In this document: one piece after another, positions 17,265-26,802 of the stretch
Layout: each line of letters opens with the position of its first letter
Position numbering within the stretch: the stretch's first letter is position 1
Source: Actinopolyspora lacussalsi
Lineage (GTDB): Bacteria > Actinomycetota > Actinomycetes > Mycobacteriales > Pseudonocardiaceae
Assembly: GCA_030803735.1 (NCBI GenBank)
Contig: JAURUC010000001.1
Span: 1,311,501-1,375,500 of the forward strand
DNA length: 64,000 nucleotides
Reading direction: 5' to 3'
The notes under the pieces: model-generated
Databases searched by the model: none
Seen by the model: the letters and a program-made list of their open reading frames with translations, nothing else
What the model was told of the DNA's origin: nothing
Program-made: the position numbers and the translations under genes

Positions 17265-18101
17265 TCACGCCGTTCGAGACCGGAGACGCCGTCGGACCGC
17301 CCGTAGCGTAGGGAAACCTCCCCGTCCGAGAGCGAAGAGCGCGCAGGCGCTGAGCACGATCGCGGGCCCGGAGGGCAGGTCGAACGTGTAGGAGGCGCTC
17401 AACCCTCCGAGGGTGACGACCACGCCCACCAGGACGGTGGTTGTCATCATGGTCGCGAGCGTGCGGGTGAACAGTCCCGCCGTCGCGGCCGGGATGGTCA
17501 GCAGCGCGATAAGCAGGACCACACCGACCAGTTGGATGAGCACGACCACGGCCAGGGCGATGGCCGCCAGCAGCACCAGTTCCAGCGGGAAGACCGGCAG
17601 GTTGCGGCTCAGCGCGAAGTCGCGGTCGAAGGAGTGGGCCAGCAGCGGCCGGTAGTACAGCACGACGAAACCGACGAGCACCAGCGCGACCGCGCCGAGC
17701 AATGGGAGATCGCCACGGGGGATCGACAGCAGCGAGCCGAACAGGAAGCTGCGAGCGTTGGCGGTGTATCCCGGGGTGAGCTGGACGAAGACAACTCCCA
17801 GCGACATGCCGACGGCCCACAGCATCCCGATCAGGGTGTCGTTGCGTTGCCGGACGTAACGCCGCAGCACACCCATGATCACAGCGGCGAGAACTCCGAA
17901 GAGCATGGCCGTCACGGACGGGTCGAGCCCGAGCAGGAAGCCCAGCCCGACCCCGCCGTAGGAGGCGTGCGCGATACCACCGCCCACCAGGACCTCCCGG
18001 TTGACCACCACCAGGGAACCGACCACGCCGAGCACCACACTGGCCAGTACCGCCGCGATGACGGCGTTCTGCATGAACTCCAGGCGCAGCGCCTCGATCA
18101 C
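17265..18101 (-). CDS. znuB: Zinc/manganese ABC transporter permease
   Basis: A 278-residue ABC-3 family permease with 7-8 hydrophobic helices, for example VIAAVLASVVLGVVGSLVVV near the N-terminus and VVLIQLVGVVLLIALLTIPA late in the chain. The family block VNREVLVGGGIAHASYGGVG is clear. It forms the channel of a metal importer with the ATPase and lipoprotein encoded just upstream. Its ATG start overlaps the ATPase stop by 4 bp. Zinc is preferred over manganese because of a Zur-like element before the operon. Confidence 0.88.
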   Translation of the reverse strand: MIEALRLEFMQNAVIAAVLASVVLGVVGSLVVVNREVLVGGGIAHASYGGVGLGFLLGLDPSVTAMLFGVLAAVIMGVLRRYVRQRNDTLIGMLWAVGMSLGVVFVQLTPGYTANARSFLFGSLLSIPRGDLPLLGAVALVLVGFVVLYYRPLLAHSFDRDFALSRNLPVFPLELVLLAAIALAVVVLIQLVGVVLLIALLTIPAATAGLFTRTLATMMTTTVLVGVVVTLGGLSASYTFDLPSGPAIVLSACALFALGRGGFPTLRAVRRRLRSRTA

Positions 18102-18859
18102 ATCGAACCTCCGATCGGACTCGCGTGTTCCGGAACACGGTCACCGGTACTCGACGGCGGATCCCCGACTCGCCGCACCGATTCGTCCTGCTCCCCGTTG
18201 CCGGACCACGGCGTCAGGCCGTGATCGACCGTGACGCCGCACGTCGCCAGGGAGGCGGTGCCTTCGATGTCGTGGGAGGCCACGACGACGGTCATGCTGC
18301 CGATCAGCGAGGACAACAGCTGTTGGAGCCGCTCGGCCGACTCCGCGTCGATGCCCGCCTCGGGCTCGTCCAGCACGAGCAGGTCCGGCTCGGTGGCCAG
18401 TGCTCTGGCGAGCAGGACACGTCTGCGTTGTCCGGTCGACAGGGCCGCCACGGGACGTGCGGCGAGCTCCGCGAGCCCGACCCACCGCAGGAGCTCCGTC
18501 ACCGCCGCGCGGTCGGCGGCACGCAGTCGTTGTGGTAACCAGGTCGAACGGAGACGCCCCATCGCGGTGAGGTCACGGACCGTCATGGGGAACTCGAGAT
18601 CCAGCCGCGCTGCCTGGGGTAGATAGCCGATCCGCCCCCGAGCCCGGTGCGGCGGCCGACCGTGGATCTCGACCTCCCCGGCGAACGGGCGCAGCAGACC
18701 GACGAGCAGTCCGAGCAGGGTGGACTTTCCCCCGCCGTTGGGACCGGTCACCGCGAGGAATTCACCTGCCGCCAGCGTCAGGTTCACCTCGGACAACACG
18801 GGGGTGGCACCGTATCCCGCACGGACCCCGGTCAGTGTCACGGCGTTCGTCGAACTCAT
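18098..18859 (-). CDS. znuC: Zinc/manganese ABC transporter ATP-binding protein
   Basis: A 253-residue ABC ATPase: Walker [11 protein letters not shown]-loop YLPQAA, signature [14 protein letters not shown], Walker [11 protein letters not shown], and switch ASHD. It energises the importer with the permease (downstream, 4 bp overlap) and the binding lipoprotein (upstream, 4 bp overlap). The last 35 residues are a charged tail after the ATPase core and are unusual but low in complexity. Confidence 0.9.
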   Translation of the reverse strand: MSSTNAVTLTGVRAGYGATPVLSEVNLTLAAGEFLAVTGPNGGGKSTLLGLLVGLLRPFAGEVEIHGRPPHRARGRIGYLPQAARLDLEFPMTVRDLTAMGRLRSTWLPQRLRAADRAAVTELLRWVGLAELAARPVAALSTGQRRRVLLARALATEPDLLVLDEPEAGIDAESAERLQQLLSSLIGSMTVVVASHDIEGTASLATCGVTVDHGLTPWSGNGEQDESVRRVGDPPSSTGDRVPEHASPIGGSM

Positions 18860-19779
18860 CGGGAGCCGTCCCGCAACGCGTTCGCTAGTTCGGTCGCGAC
18901 GTGACGCACGTTCTTCTCCCAGTCACGTGCCAGCGGGTCCAGCGGTTTCACCGTCGCTCCCACCTGCTTGGCGATGGTGCGCGCGTCGTCCTTCGAGAAC
19001 TGGGGCTGGACGAACACGGCTCGGATGTCACGGTCCTCGGCCCGCCCGACGATCTCGCGCAACCGCGCGGCGCTGGGCTCCTTGCCACCGGACTCGATGG
19101 GGAGCATCTTCAGGTCGTAATCGCCTGCGAAGTAGTTCCACGCCGGGTGGAACGACATGAAAGTACTTCCTGCGACGGGTTCGAGCTCGCGCGTGATGTC
19201 GGCGTCGACGGTGTCGACGCGCTCCTGGAGCCGCCGCAGGTTGTTCCGGTAGTCCTCCTCATGAGCGGGGTCGACCTGGCTCAGTGCTGCCGCGATCGTC
19301 TCGGCCTGGGTCTTGACCCGCTGCGGGGAGAGCCAGATGTGTGGATCCGGTTTGCCGCCCGCCAGCTGCTCCCGATCGACGTTCTTCCAGGTTCGCACGA
19401 ATCGCATGTCGTCACCACCGGCCGCCTTGATCCGGTCGGCCATGGAGCGCTCGAAGGGCACGTCCACGCCGAAGTAGACGTCCGCCTCGGACAGGGACCG
19501 CAGTTCGGACGGCTTGGGCTCGTACAGCGCGGGCGAGGCAGCGGGAGGAAGCAGCACGGTGGTGTCGACGTGCTCACCTCCGATGTGCTCCACGAAGTAG
19601 CGCTGCGGCGGGATGCTCACGAACGCCCGCAATGGCTCGGCGGCGTCTCCACCGGAGCTCTGATCACTTCCCCCGGTGCCGCAGGCACCGGCCAGCACGC
19701 CGGACACCGCCAGCACGAGCGCCAACGACTTCCGTGCGCCGCGGGGCTTTCGCCGTTGTTCGAACAAGTCTCGGTTCAC
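18856..19779 (-). CDS. znuA: Metal ABC transporter substrate-binding lipoprotein
   Basis: A cluster 9-type binding protein with a lipobox in [13 protein letters not shown]; the cysteine near residue 33 would be lipidated. Metal-ligand contexts are [12 protein letters not shown] and [14 protein letters not shown], as in ZnuA/AztC proteins. The usual long His-rich loop of many ZnuA proteins is absent. GTG 19779 gives a 307-residue protein whose basic [11 protein letters not shown] leads into the signal helix; GTG 19794 is an alternative. Upstream codons give an unlikely leader. It is the first gene of the three-gene operon. Confidence 0.88.
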   Translation of the reverse strand: MNRDLFEQRRKPRGARKSLALVLAVSGVLAGACGTGGSDQSSGGDAAEPLRAFVSIPPQRYFVEHIGGEHVDTTVLLPPAASPALYEPKPSELRSLSEADVYFGVDVPFERSMADRIKAAGGDDMRFVRTWKNVDREQLAGGKPDPHIWLSPQRVKTQAETIAAALSQVDPAHEEDYRNNLRRLQERVDTVDADITRELEPVAGSTFMSFHPAWNYFAGDYDLKMLPIESGGKEPSAARLREIVGRAEDRDIRAVFVQPQFSKDDARTIAKQVGATVKPLDPLARDWEKNVRHVATELANALRDGSR

Positions 19780-19836
19780 CTCGAAGTTGGACACGTTGAG
19801 TAATCGGCCGGGTGGGAACTCCCACTCTCCAGCGAC

Positions 19837-19854
19837 ATGAAAATGAAAACCGTT
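19837..19854 (-). promoter_or_regulatory. Candidate Zur-type operator
   Basis: The element ATGAAAATGAAAACCGTT (plus strand) contains the TGAAAATGA half-site typical of actinobacterial Zur boxes, with a degenerate second half. It lies about 60 bp before the znuA start in an AT-rich patch. Confidence 0.45.
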
Positions 19855-20034
19855 ACCAACAGAATGTGTCAATCGCCCGACGAGACTTACGAGTGTGTAA
19901 AAGATCACTGCCCCGAATGCTTGCGCGAAGCGACGTCGAAGGCAGTGGGACCCGTTCCCGGTAAGACTTCCGGTCATCGAACCGGCCACCGGTTACGAAC
20001 CGTCACTAACCGAAGCGGAGTCAGGACAGAGCCC

Positions 20035-20703
20035 TCACTCGCTCCCGGAGTCCGGCGAGGCGGCCTCCCCGTCTCGACGACTGGTCCGACGCGGTGTGCT
20101 CGGCACGTAGAGATTGAATCGCAACCCCAGCATTCGGATGACGAAACAAACGGCCGCGGCGACCAGCGCGCTGGCCAGGCCGTAAATTCCCATCCGCTCG
20201 GCGAACACGGTCACCGCGGCTCCGACCATCGCGGGCACGACGTAGAAATCACTGCTCAGCACCGTCGGAACGCGACGGATCAGCACGTCGCGCATCGTTC
20301 CGCCACCGACGGCGGTGATCGCGCCGAGCAGAACCGCCTGCACCCCGTCCAGTCCGAATTCCAGGGCCTTGCTCGCACCGGTTACGCAGAAAACGCTGAG
20401 TCCGACCGCGTCGAAGACCGTGATCAGCGCGGAGAACCGTTCCAGCGGCAGGCTCAGGAAGAACGCGAGCAACGCACCGGCCGCGGCAACTCCGAGATAG
20501 CTGAGGGCGTTGAAGGTGGCCGGTGGCAGTGAACCGATGAGAACGTCCCGAACGATACCGCCGCCCAACGCGGTGACTATTCCCAGCGTCAACACACCCA
20601 CCAGATCCAGCCGCACCGCGCGTACCGCGGTAAGCGCGCCGTTGAGACCGAACGCGAATGTTCCGGTCAGGTCGAGGGCCAGCAGCAACGGTGTCTGGGT
20701 CAT
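20035..20703 (-). CDS. TRIC cation channel family (UPF0126) membrane protein
   Basis: A 222-residue membrane protein with seven helices built from two similar halves. Each half carries the glycine-rich signature: TALGGGIVRDVLIGSLP in the first and TAVGGGTMRDVLIRRVP in the second. This internal repeat defines prokaryotic TRIC/YadS-type proteins, which form trimeric cation channels; some relatives have been linked to amino-acid uptake. ATG 20703 was chosen because MTQTPLLLALDLTGTFAFG begins the first helix; the upstream open frame is Arg/Cys-rich. The tail TPRRTSRRDGEAASPDSG is hydrophilic. Confidence 0.85.
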   Translation of the reverse strand: MTQTPLLLALDLTGTFAFGLNGALTAVRAVRLDLVGVLTLGIVTALGGGIVRDVLIGSLPPATFNALSYLGVAAAGALLAFFLSLPLERFSALITVFDAVGLSVFCVTGASKALEFGLDGVQAVLLGAITAVGGGTMRDVLIRRVPTVLSSDFYVVPAMVGAAVTVFAERMGIYGLASALVAAAVCFVIRMLGLRFNLYVPSTPRRTSRRDGEAASPDSGSE

Positions 20704-21018
20704 CGCCCCAGTGTGCCGGGCACCTCGGGAGTTCCCGGTATGGCGGGCGAGGCGATCCCCGGAACGTGAGAGAGAATTCGCACTTTCCGGAATTCGACAA
20801 CCGCATTCACTCGCTCGCGGGAAACACCGAAAACCGCGCCGAAACACCCGACACACCGTTTTTACCGGACATTCACCGAATGTCCCGGAGTGACACACGA
20901 CAAGGTGTGATGTGCGTGGTGAACCGGACTTCGCGTGGCCGAATCGGGCAATAATGGGAGTGAAACCCGAGACGCGGCGGAAGTCCGAGCGGCGTACTCA
21001 TGATCATCGGGAGGTGGA
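20704..21018. other. 315-bp divergent intergenic region with a hairpin
   Basis: No gene seen. It lies between the TRIC gene (minus) and the FUSC gene (plus). An 8-bp perfect hairpin, GGACATTC-ACC-GAATGTCC, occupies 20867-20884 and could be an operator or a leader structure for the FUSC gene. Confidence 0.5.
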
Positions 21019-22998
21019 GTGTTCTCCGTCGGTGCGGTCACCCGACAACGGCCGCGGTGGAGCGGATTACTGTATGTATTGCGAATCGTCGTGCCTTCCT
21101 GGCTGCGCAGAATGCTGCGCCCGGCCCCGATACCGGTGGACTGGAGCCGGGTCGGTGTGGCCGCACTGGGAATAGCCGGTCCGCAGGCGGTGGGGCTGGC
21201 GAGCGGACGGATCGCCGAGACGATCCTGCTTTCGCTCGGAGCGCTGTGCATCAGCTTTTCCGACCTGACCAGCTCCTACCGGTACCGGCTGCACCGTGTG
21301 GGGCTGACCGTGCTGCTGGGAGGTGTCGGCTTCGCACTCGGCATTCACGCCCCCGGACCGTGGGCCGCCGCGGTCGTGGTGGTGACGGTTTCGGTGCTTT
21401 CGGTGCTGGCGAGCCGGATGGGAGACCTCTGGGCGGCGGCGGGCACCCAGATGCTGACGTTCTGCATCGTGGCCACCGGCCACCCCGCCGAGACGATGAG
21501 CGCTACCGGACAACTGTGGTGGTTCGTGGCGGGTGAGCTGATGGCGTTCGCGCTGATCGCCGCGACCTGGCCGTTCCGTCGCACCGCACCCGCACGACAA
21601 GCGGTGGCGCGGGTCTTCGACACGACCGTTCGGATGCTCACCGCCGAGAGCCCCCGGACCCGTACCGACGCGCGGCAGGCCCTGACCGGAGCACTGGACG
21701 AGGCGCACGACACCCTGATCGCGGTCACGGCGGGAGCCACCGCGCGCAGTCGCGTGCACGATCGGCTCCACATGGTGCTCTCACAGGCCACACCGATGGT
21801 GGAGGCCTCCGTGGCCCTCGCGCACGCGGGCAGTAGACCCCCGGAACGCACCCTGACCACGATGCGCACCCTGGCACGGTGCGTACGCTCCGGCGCGACC
21901 CCGTCACCGTCCCGACCGACGACGCACGAGACCGCCACGGCCGTACGAGCACTGGAACAGTCCCTGGCGGGGTTGATCGACTCGCTGCGCACCGCGAAGC
22001 TCTCCGACCCCACAGAGCTGGCCGACAGGCGGGACCGCCGCGCCCGGTTCCGGGCCTGGCGAGAGGGCCTGGCGGTGGGGCGCAGCGGCTGGCTGCTGGC
22101 ATCGCGGATGGCGCTGTGCCTGGCCGTGGCCGAGGTGGTGGGGCTGGCGCTGCCGCTCGAACAACCGTACTGGGTCGCCCTCACCGTGGCGCTGATCCTG
22201 AAGCCCAATTCGGGGTCGCTGTTCGCGCGCGCGATGTTGCGCGGCATCGGCAGCGTGCTCGGCGTAGTCGCCGCGGCCGCACTGCTGGCCCTCGTGCCGC
22301 ACGGCTGGTGGCTGCTGCCGTTCATGGTGCTGCTGGCCGCACTGGTGCCCGACTCGTTGAGCCGACACTACGGCCTGTTCACCGGTGTGGTGACGTGCCT
22401 GGTACTGCTGAAGATGGTCCAGGTGGAACCGACACCGGCACTGCCCGCGGTGCGATTGATCGACTCGCTGCTCGGCTGCGCCATTCTGCTGGTGGTCGGC
22501 CTCCTCTTCTCCCCGCTGCAGCGGCAGGCGCCACTGGCTCGACGGTTCGCCGCGGCTGTGGAGACGGTCTCGGAATACGTATCGCTGTCGCTGGCCGGAT
22601 TCGAGCAGGGGCGGTCGACGGCACGCCGTCGTAGCTACCGGCAACTGTCCGAGCTGCGTGCCGCGCTGCGGCAACGCCTGGTGGAACCCACCTCGGCGAG
22701 CACCGCGGAGAAGTGGTGGACCTCGATCATCGTGCTGGAACGACTCGTGGACGGCGCCACCGAACGCGCCATTCACATCGAACGGGGCGAGGAGGCGTTC
22801 AGCCTGCAGCACACCCAGCGGATCGTGTCGAGCATGCGATCGACGGCACGCCAGTTGCGAGAGGTCGCCAGCACCGGGGCGGTGGATCCCCCCACCACCC
22901 TTCCCGACCGACTCGCCGAGCTCGGCGACGAGATCAACGAACGACAGCGGGAACTACCCGCCCGGCAACGGACACGCGCCGAGGCCGCACACCGCTGA
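21019..22998 (+). CDS. FUSC family (fusaric acid resistance-like) membrane protein
   Basis: A 659-residue protein with two membrane blocks. The first is at about residues 40-190 (VAALGIAGPQAVGLASG, VGLTVLLGGVGFALGIH). The second is at about 350-510 (LEQPYWVALTVALILKPNSG, GIGSVLGVVAAAALLALVP), each followed by a soluble helical part. The PYWVALTVALILKPN motif is the FUSC hallmark. Such proteins export aromatic acids or related toxic compounds. GTG 21019 has GGGAGG five bases upstream. No partner subunit (HlyD-like) is nearby. Confidence 0.85.
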   Translation: MFSVGAVTRQRPRWSGLLYVLRIVVPSWLRRMLRPAPIPVDWSRVGVAALGIAGPQAVGLASGRIAETILLSLGALCISFSDLTSSYRYRLHRVGLTVLLGGVGFALGIHAPGPWAAAVVVVTVSVLSVLASRMGDLWAAAGTQMLTFCIVATGHPAETMSATGQLWWFVAGELMAFALIAATWPFRRTAPARQAVARVFDTTVRMLTAESPRTRTDARQALTGALDEAHDTLIAVTAGATARSRVHDRLHMVLSQATPMVEASVALAHAGSRPPERTLTTMRTLARCVRSGATPSPSRPTTHETATAVRALEQSLAGLIDSLRTAKLSDPTELADRRDRRARFRAWREGLAVGRSGWLLASRMALCLAVAEVVGLALPLEQPYWVALTVALILKPNSGSLFARAMLRGIGSVLGVVAAAALLALVPHGWWLLPFMVLLAALVPDSLSRHYGLFTGVVTCLVLLKMVQVEPTPALPAVRLIDSLLGCAILLVVGLLFSPLQRQAPLARRFAAAVETVSEYVSLSLAGFEQGRSTARRRSYRQLSELRAALRQRLVEPTSASTAEKWWTSIIVLERLVDGATERAIHIERGEEAFSLQHTQRIVSSMRSTARQLREVASTGAVDPPTTLPDRLAELGDEINERQRELPARQRTRAEAAHR

Positions 22999-23116
22999 CT
23001 CCCGCGCACCGCCGATCGGGATGCTGGTCATACGACGGCGTCCGGTCCGGTGCTCCGGATGGCGGCTTCGCGAGCGACCAGCAAGGATGGGAGTGGGAGT
23101 TTCCGGAGGTGATGGT

Positions 23117-24214
23117 GTGCACGATGCGCTCACACTGGGTGTGGAGGAGGAGTTCCACCTCGTCGACACCACCACCGGGCAGTTGTCCGACGCCGGTCCC
23201 CGGCTCGCGGGAGAACGTTTGACGGGTGTGGCGCCGGGACGGGTGGATCCGGAAATGCTGTCCTCGCAGATCGAGTTGTCCACACCCGTGTGCACCGAAC
23301 TGGGCGAACTCCACTCGGAACTGCTCCGTCTCCGTGGCGAGCTGGTAACCGCGGCGGACGAGCGGGAGAACAGTCTGATCGCCAGTGGTACGTATCCGGG
23401 AACCCAACGGGTAGCGGTGACCCCGAAAGCACGCTACGAGGAAACTATGGCCAGGTTCGGCGTAGTGGCACGGCAACAGCTGGTCTGCGGCTGTCACATC
23501 CACGTCGGAGTCGACGACCCCGAGGACGCCGTGGCGGTTATGAATCGTGTTCGCCCCTGGATGTCGGTGCTGCTGGCCCTTTCGGCGAACTCACCGTTCT
23601 GGCGCGGCGAGGACACCGACTACGCCAGCTACCGGGCGCAGATCTGGTGGCAGTGGCCGAGCGCCGGTATGCCGGGGCTGTTCGACTCCTACGCCGACTA
23701 CGTGGCCGCGACGCAGCGTCTGGTCGACGTCGGGGTGTTGCGGGACCGCGAGATGCTCTACTGGGACGTGCGCCCCTCGGAGCACGTTTCCACAGTGGAA
23801 TTCCGGATGTGCGACGTGGATCCACGTCCGGAACAGACCGTGGTGCTGGCCGGGATCGCCCGAGCACTGACCGAGCGGTGTGTTGCGGAGCGACGAGACC
23901 GAGTACCACCGCGTGTCCCCAGACCGGAACTGGAGCACGCGGCTCGCTGGCGGGCTGCCCGTTCCGGACTCTCCGGCGAGCTGGTCGACCCGATCTCGGC
24001 GCGTGCCCGGCCGGCCGAACAGCAGGTACGACGCATGCTGGACTACTCGGAGGCGTCGTTGCGCGCCCACGGCGACAACGAGCGAGTTCGCGGTTGGGTA
24101 TCCCGGCTGCTGAGCGGAAGTACGAGCGTGGCCGCGCAGCGAGACGCGTTCCGTAAGCGGGGCAACCTGGACGACGTGCTCACTGCGATGACCGTTACCC
24201 ACGGCGAGGGCTGA
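23117..24214 (+). CDS. Carboxylate-amine ligase, glutamate-cysteine ligase type 2 (YbdK) family
   Basis: A 365-residue GCS2-family ligase, the usual length. Conserved marks are LTLGVEEEFHLVD at the N-terminus, SSQIELSTPVC, ARQQLVCGCHIHVGVDDPE with the metal-binding His pair, and WDVRPSEHVSTVEFRMCDVD. These enzymes join glutamate to an amine such as cysteine; many actinobacterial members have no proven product. GTG 23117 is chosen for GGAGGTGAT seven bases upstream. ATG 23087 lacks a site. It is separate from the FUSC gene, 118 bp earlier. Confidence 0.85.
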   Translation: MHDALTLGVEEEFHLVDTTTGQLSDAGPRLAGERLTGVAPGRVDPEMLSSQIELSTPVCTELGELHSELLRLRGELVTAADERENSLIASGTYPGTQRVAVTPKARYEETMARFGVVARQQLVCGCHIHVGVDDPEDAVAVMNRVRPWMSVLLALSANSPFWRGEDTDYASYRAQIWWQWPSAGMPGLFDSYADYVAATQRLVDVGVLRDREMLYWDVRPSEHVSTVEFRMCDVDPRPEQTVVLAGIARALTERCVAERRDRVPPRVPRPELEHAARWRAARSGLSGELVDPISARARPAEQQVRRMLDYSEASLRAHGDNERVRGWVSRLLSGSTSVAAQRDAFRKRGNLDDVLTAMTVTHGEG

Positions 24215-24431
24215 GCGAGCATTACGGAACCGGTGTCGGAACGTGACGGCCGGAGCACGGGAGACCGGACGAACTCCGGCCCCCATCGGGACGCTCCACC
24301 GACCGGAACGGGATCATCGGGAACCACGATCGACACATCGGGTGTTGACGCGGATTCGGCAGGTAACCGATCATCCCGCCGGATTGATCACGATCGTCCG
24401 TAACAAGCCCACAAGGCACGGGAGGATCACC

Positions 24432-25691
24432 ATGAGTCCGGACGGAACGAACGGGACGGATCGGAGCACCGAGAACGGACTCGGCCGACGGAACTTCCTG
24501 AAACTGGGTACCGCGGGAGCCGCGGGACTCGCGCTGGCGGGAGCCACCGCGAGCACGGCGATGGCGTCTTCCAGGGCCACGGCCGTACCCACCTCGGTGA
24601 ACACCGCCGCGGCGGTGAACACGATGCCCGATCCCGCCCCGGTGGACCTGAAGCAAGGCGGCGGCGTGACATATCACGCCAGTCCCGGCGACACTCCTGA
24701 GTTCCACGTCAACGACTTCAACGGGCTCAAGAACGCGCTGGAGAACGCCGGTGACGGCGACATCATCCGCGTCGCCGACGACGCTGCGATCGACATGACA
24801 GGCGCGGAGAACACGCTACCGATCAGCACCGGTGTCATCATTTCGGGAGGTCGCGGCAACAACGGCAGCCTCGGCGGACTGATCTACACCACCAGGAACC
24901 GGAATCCGGTGGCCGACAAGGCGCTGCCCATGTTCAAGACCTACGGAGACCGGGTCCGGTTCACCGGTCTGCGGATCCAGGGCCCTCGGCTGGCGAACTA
25001 CTGGGACCCGGAGGGCTTCGACGGCGATCTCTCCGACCACACGGCCTACGACAACTACCTCATCGGCGGTATCCACTTCCTGGGCGAGGACTGCCGGGTG
25101 GACAACTGCCAGCTGTACGGCTTCACCCACGCGGCCATCTCGGTCGGCGCCGGTGGCTACCCGGTTTCGTCCCGGATCGATCACAACAGTATCCACAACA
25201 ACCCGATGGAACACTTCGGCTACGGCGTGAACCTCTACAATGGCGAGTCCGTGATCGAGTGGAACTACTTCGACTACAACCGGCACTCCATCGCCGGTTA
25301 CGGCTACTCCTCCAACGGATACACGGCTCGTTACAACCTGGTCGGCGAGCACCCGATCAGTCACGCCTTCGACATGCACGGGCGTGCCCAGAACGACGGC
25401 AGCGAGACCGAAGTGGCGGGTGGGACCATCAACATCCACCACAACACCTTCCGGTTCACCACCGACGTCTCCCCCGCCAATCGCGATCAGGAGGCCATCG
25501 CGATCCGGGGAGTCCCCGCGAACCGCTGCGACATCGACAACAACTGGTTCTACCACGACTCGAAACCCGTCGCGGTCAACGAGCAGGGCAACGCCTACCG
25601 TCAGGAGAACGACCAGTGGATGCACGTGTGGGCCTCCGGTAACCAATTCGGGCGGAGCGAGCCTGCGGCCGACATCGGTCATCCCCGCTGA
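24432..25691 (+). CDS. Tat-exported pectate-lyase-like beta-helix protein
   Basis: A 419-residue secreted protein. The N-terminus has a twin-arginine signal (GRRNFLKLG) and a hydrophobic stretch GAAGLALAGATAS, with a probable cut near SMA-type AMASS (about residue 40). The mature part looks like polysaccharide lyase family 1: VIISGGRGNNGSLGG, RFTGLRIQGPRL, RIDHNSIHNN, the basic NYFDYNRHSIAGYGYSSNG segment, and HHNTFRF. Together these suggest a pectate or pectin lyase-like fold, and Tat export suggests folding with a metal in the cytoplasm. GGAGG precedes the ATG. Its exact polymer is unknown, but it complements the rhamnose genes. Confidence 0.78.
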   Translation: MSPDGTNGTDRSTENGLGRRNFLKLGTAGAAGLALAGATASTAMASSRATAVPTSVNTAAAVNTMPDPAPVDLKQGGGVTYHASPGDTPEFHVNDFNGLKNALENAGDGDIIRVADDAAIDMTGAENTLPISTGVIISGGRGNNGSLGGLIYTTRNRNPVADKALPMFKTYGDRVRFTGLRIQGPRLANYWDPEGFDGDLSDHTAYDNYLIGGIHFLGEDCRVDNCQLYGFTHAAISVGAGGYPVSSRIDHNSIHNNPMEHFGYGVNLYNGESVIEWNYFDYNRHSIAGYGYSSNGYTARYNLVGEHPISHAFDMHGRAQNDGSETEVAGGTINIHHNTFRFTTDVSPANRDQEAIAIRGVPANRCDIDNNWFYHDSKPVAVNEQGNAYRQENDQWMHVWASGNQFGRSEPAADIGHPR

Positions 25692-25745
25692 CGGAAACGG
25701 TCAACAGCCCACGTGCGACGAGAGGCGTTCAGTAGGATTTCGCGG

Positions 25746-26468
25746 GTGACCGACACTCCTTCGCCGCTGAACCCCGAGCCACAACCCACCGGTCCCACCG
25801 TGGTGGCCGAACCGTCGTGGACGTACCCGGCGGTCGGAGTCGTGTTCACCGTGCTCGGGGCGGGGTTGGGTTGGGGCGTGCGGTTGCTCGCGGACTGGCT
25901 GGTGAGCCTGCCCTGGGCACCGATGCGAGGCCCGGCGGAACTGGTGAACTCGTTGCCCGAACCGTGGGTGACTCTCGGTCTCGTCGCACTCGGGGCGCTG
26001 GGCGGGATCACGCTCGCGTTGCACGCCTACCACGACAGTCTCACCGTGACGGTGGCCGCCGATCGGGTGGCGCTGCACCGACGGGGCAGCACCCGGGAAT
26101 GGCCCGGCGGGACCGTGGACGTCGCTTGTCGCGACGGCAAACAGCTCGTGCTGCTGGACGGCGACACGGCGGAACTGGCGCGGGAGGAGTTCGACCTCAA
26201 AACCGACAGGCTGGCCACCGCTTTCCGCACTCACGGATACCGCTGGGCCGACGAGGACCCCTGTGCGGACGAGTTCCGCCGCTGGGTCCCCGACACTCCC
26301 GGCATGCCGACGGGCGCGGACGCACTGCTCAAGGCACGCGCGAAGGCCCTGCGTCACGGCGATTCCGGCGAGGACGCCCGCGAACTGCGGGACGAACTCG
26401 CCCGGATCGGCGTGGTGGTGCGGGACTCGGACAAGAAGCAGTACTGGCGACTGTCCCACGGCCGGTGA
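25746..26468 (+). CDS. YqeB-like membrane-anchored protein
   Basis: A 240-residue protein with two N-terminal membrane helices (AVGVVFTVLGAGLGWGVRLL and VTLGLVALGALGGITLAL), then a PH-like domain (LTVTVAADRVALHRRG, KQLVLLDG) and a charged C-terminal helical part ending DSDKKQYWRLS. This layout matches the YqeB family of actinobacteria and bacilli, of unknown function. GTG 25746 follows an AGTAGGA site. It sits 54 bp after the lyase-like gene on the same strand and might be cotranscribed. Confidence 0.75.
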   Translation: MTDTPSPLNPEPQPTGPTVVAEPSWTYPAVGVVFTVLGAGLGWGVRLLADWLVSLPWAPMRGPAELVNSLPEPWVTLGLVALGALGGITLALHAYHDSLTVTVAADRVALHRRGSTREWPGGTVDVACRDGKQLVLLDGDTAELAREEFDLKTDRLATAFRTHGYRWADEDPCADEFRRWVPDTPGMPTGADALLKARAKALRHGDSGEDARELRDELARIGVVVRDSDKKQYWRLSHGR

Positions 26469-26573
26469 CTCCCGTCCGGATCAGCCGGAGCCACCGAACT
26501 CCACCTCCGCGGACTCCCGGAAGGGGATCGACTTCCCGCTCCTGACCGCCGACTGCACCGGCGGAAAGTTCTG

Positions 26574-26798
26574 TCACCCGGATCGCGACCGATCGGTTTC
26601 GTCTGACACCGTCGTGTCGAGACACCGCAGCTGCTGGTCGTAGTCACGCAGCAGCGCACGGAGCTCTTCCCGCGCCGAGTCGGGCACCTCCGCCGGATTC
26701 GCTTCCGCGACACAGCGCGCGGCCGTCATCAGCGTGGCCAGTTCGTGTGCGTGCAGCACCATCCGCAGCACCGTCGGGCGAATCCGTTCCAGACGCAT
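26574..26798 (-). CDS. Small conserved-looking hypothetical protein
   Basis: A 74-residue, mostly helical cytoplasmic protein (VLRMVLHAHELATLMTAARC, SAREELRALLRDYDQQLRCL). The ATG lies four bases after the stop of the AhpD-like gene, so the two are almost certainly cotranscribed and probably translationally coupled. Family not recognised. A role tied to the AhpD-like enzyme is inferred only from this coupling. Confidence 0.6.
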   Translation of the reverse strand: MRLERIRPTVLRMVLHAHELATLMTAARCVAEANPAEVPDSAREELRALLRDYDQQLRCLDTTVSDETDRSRSG

Positions 26799-26802
26799 GA
26801 GC

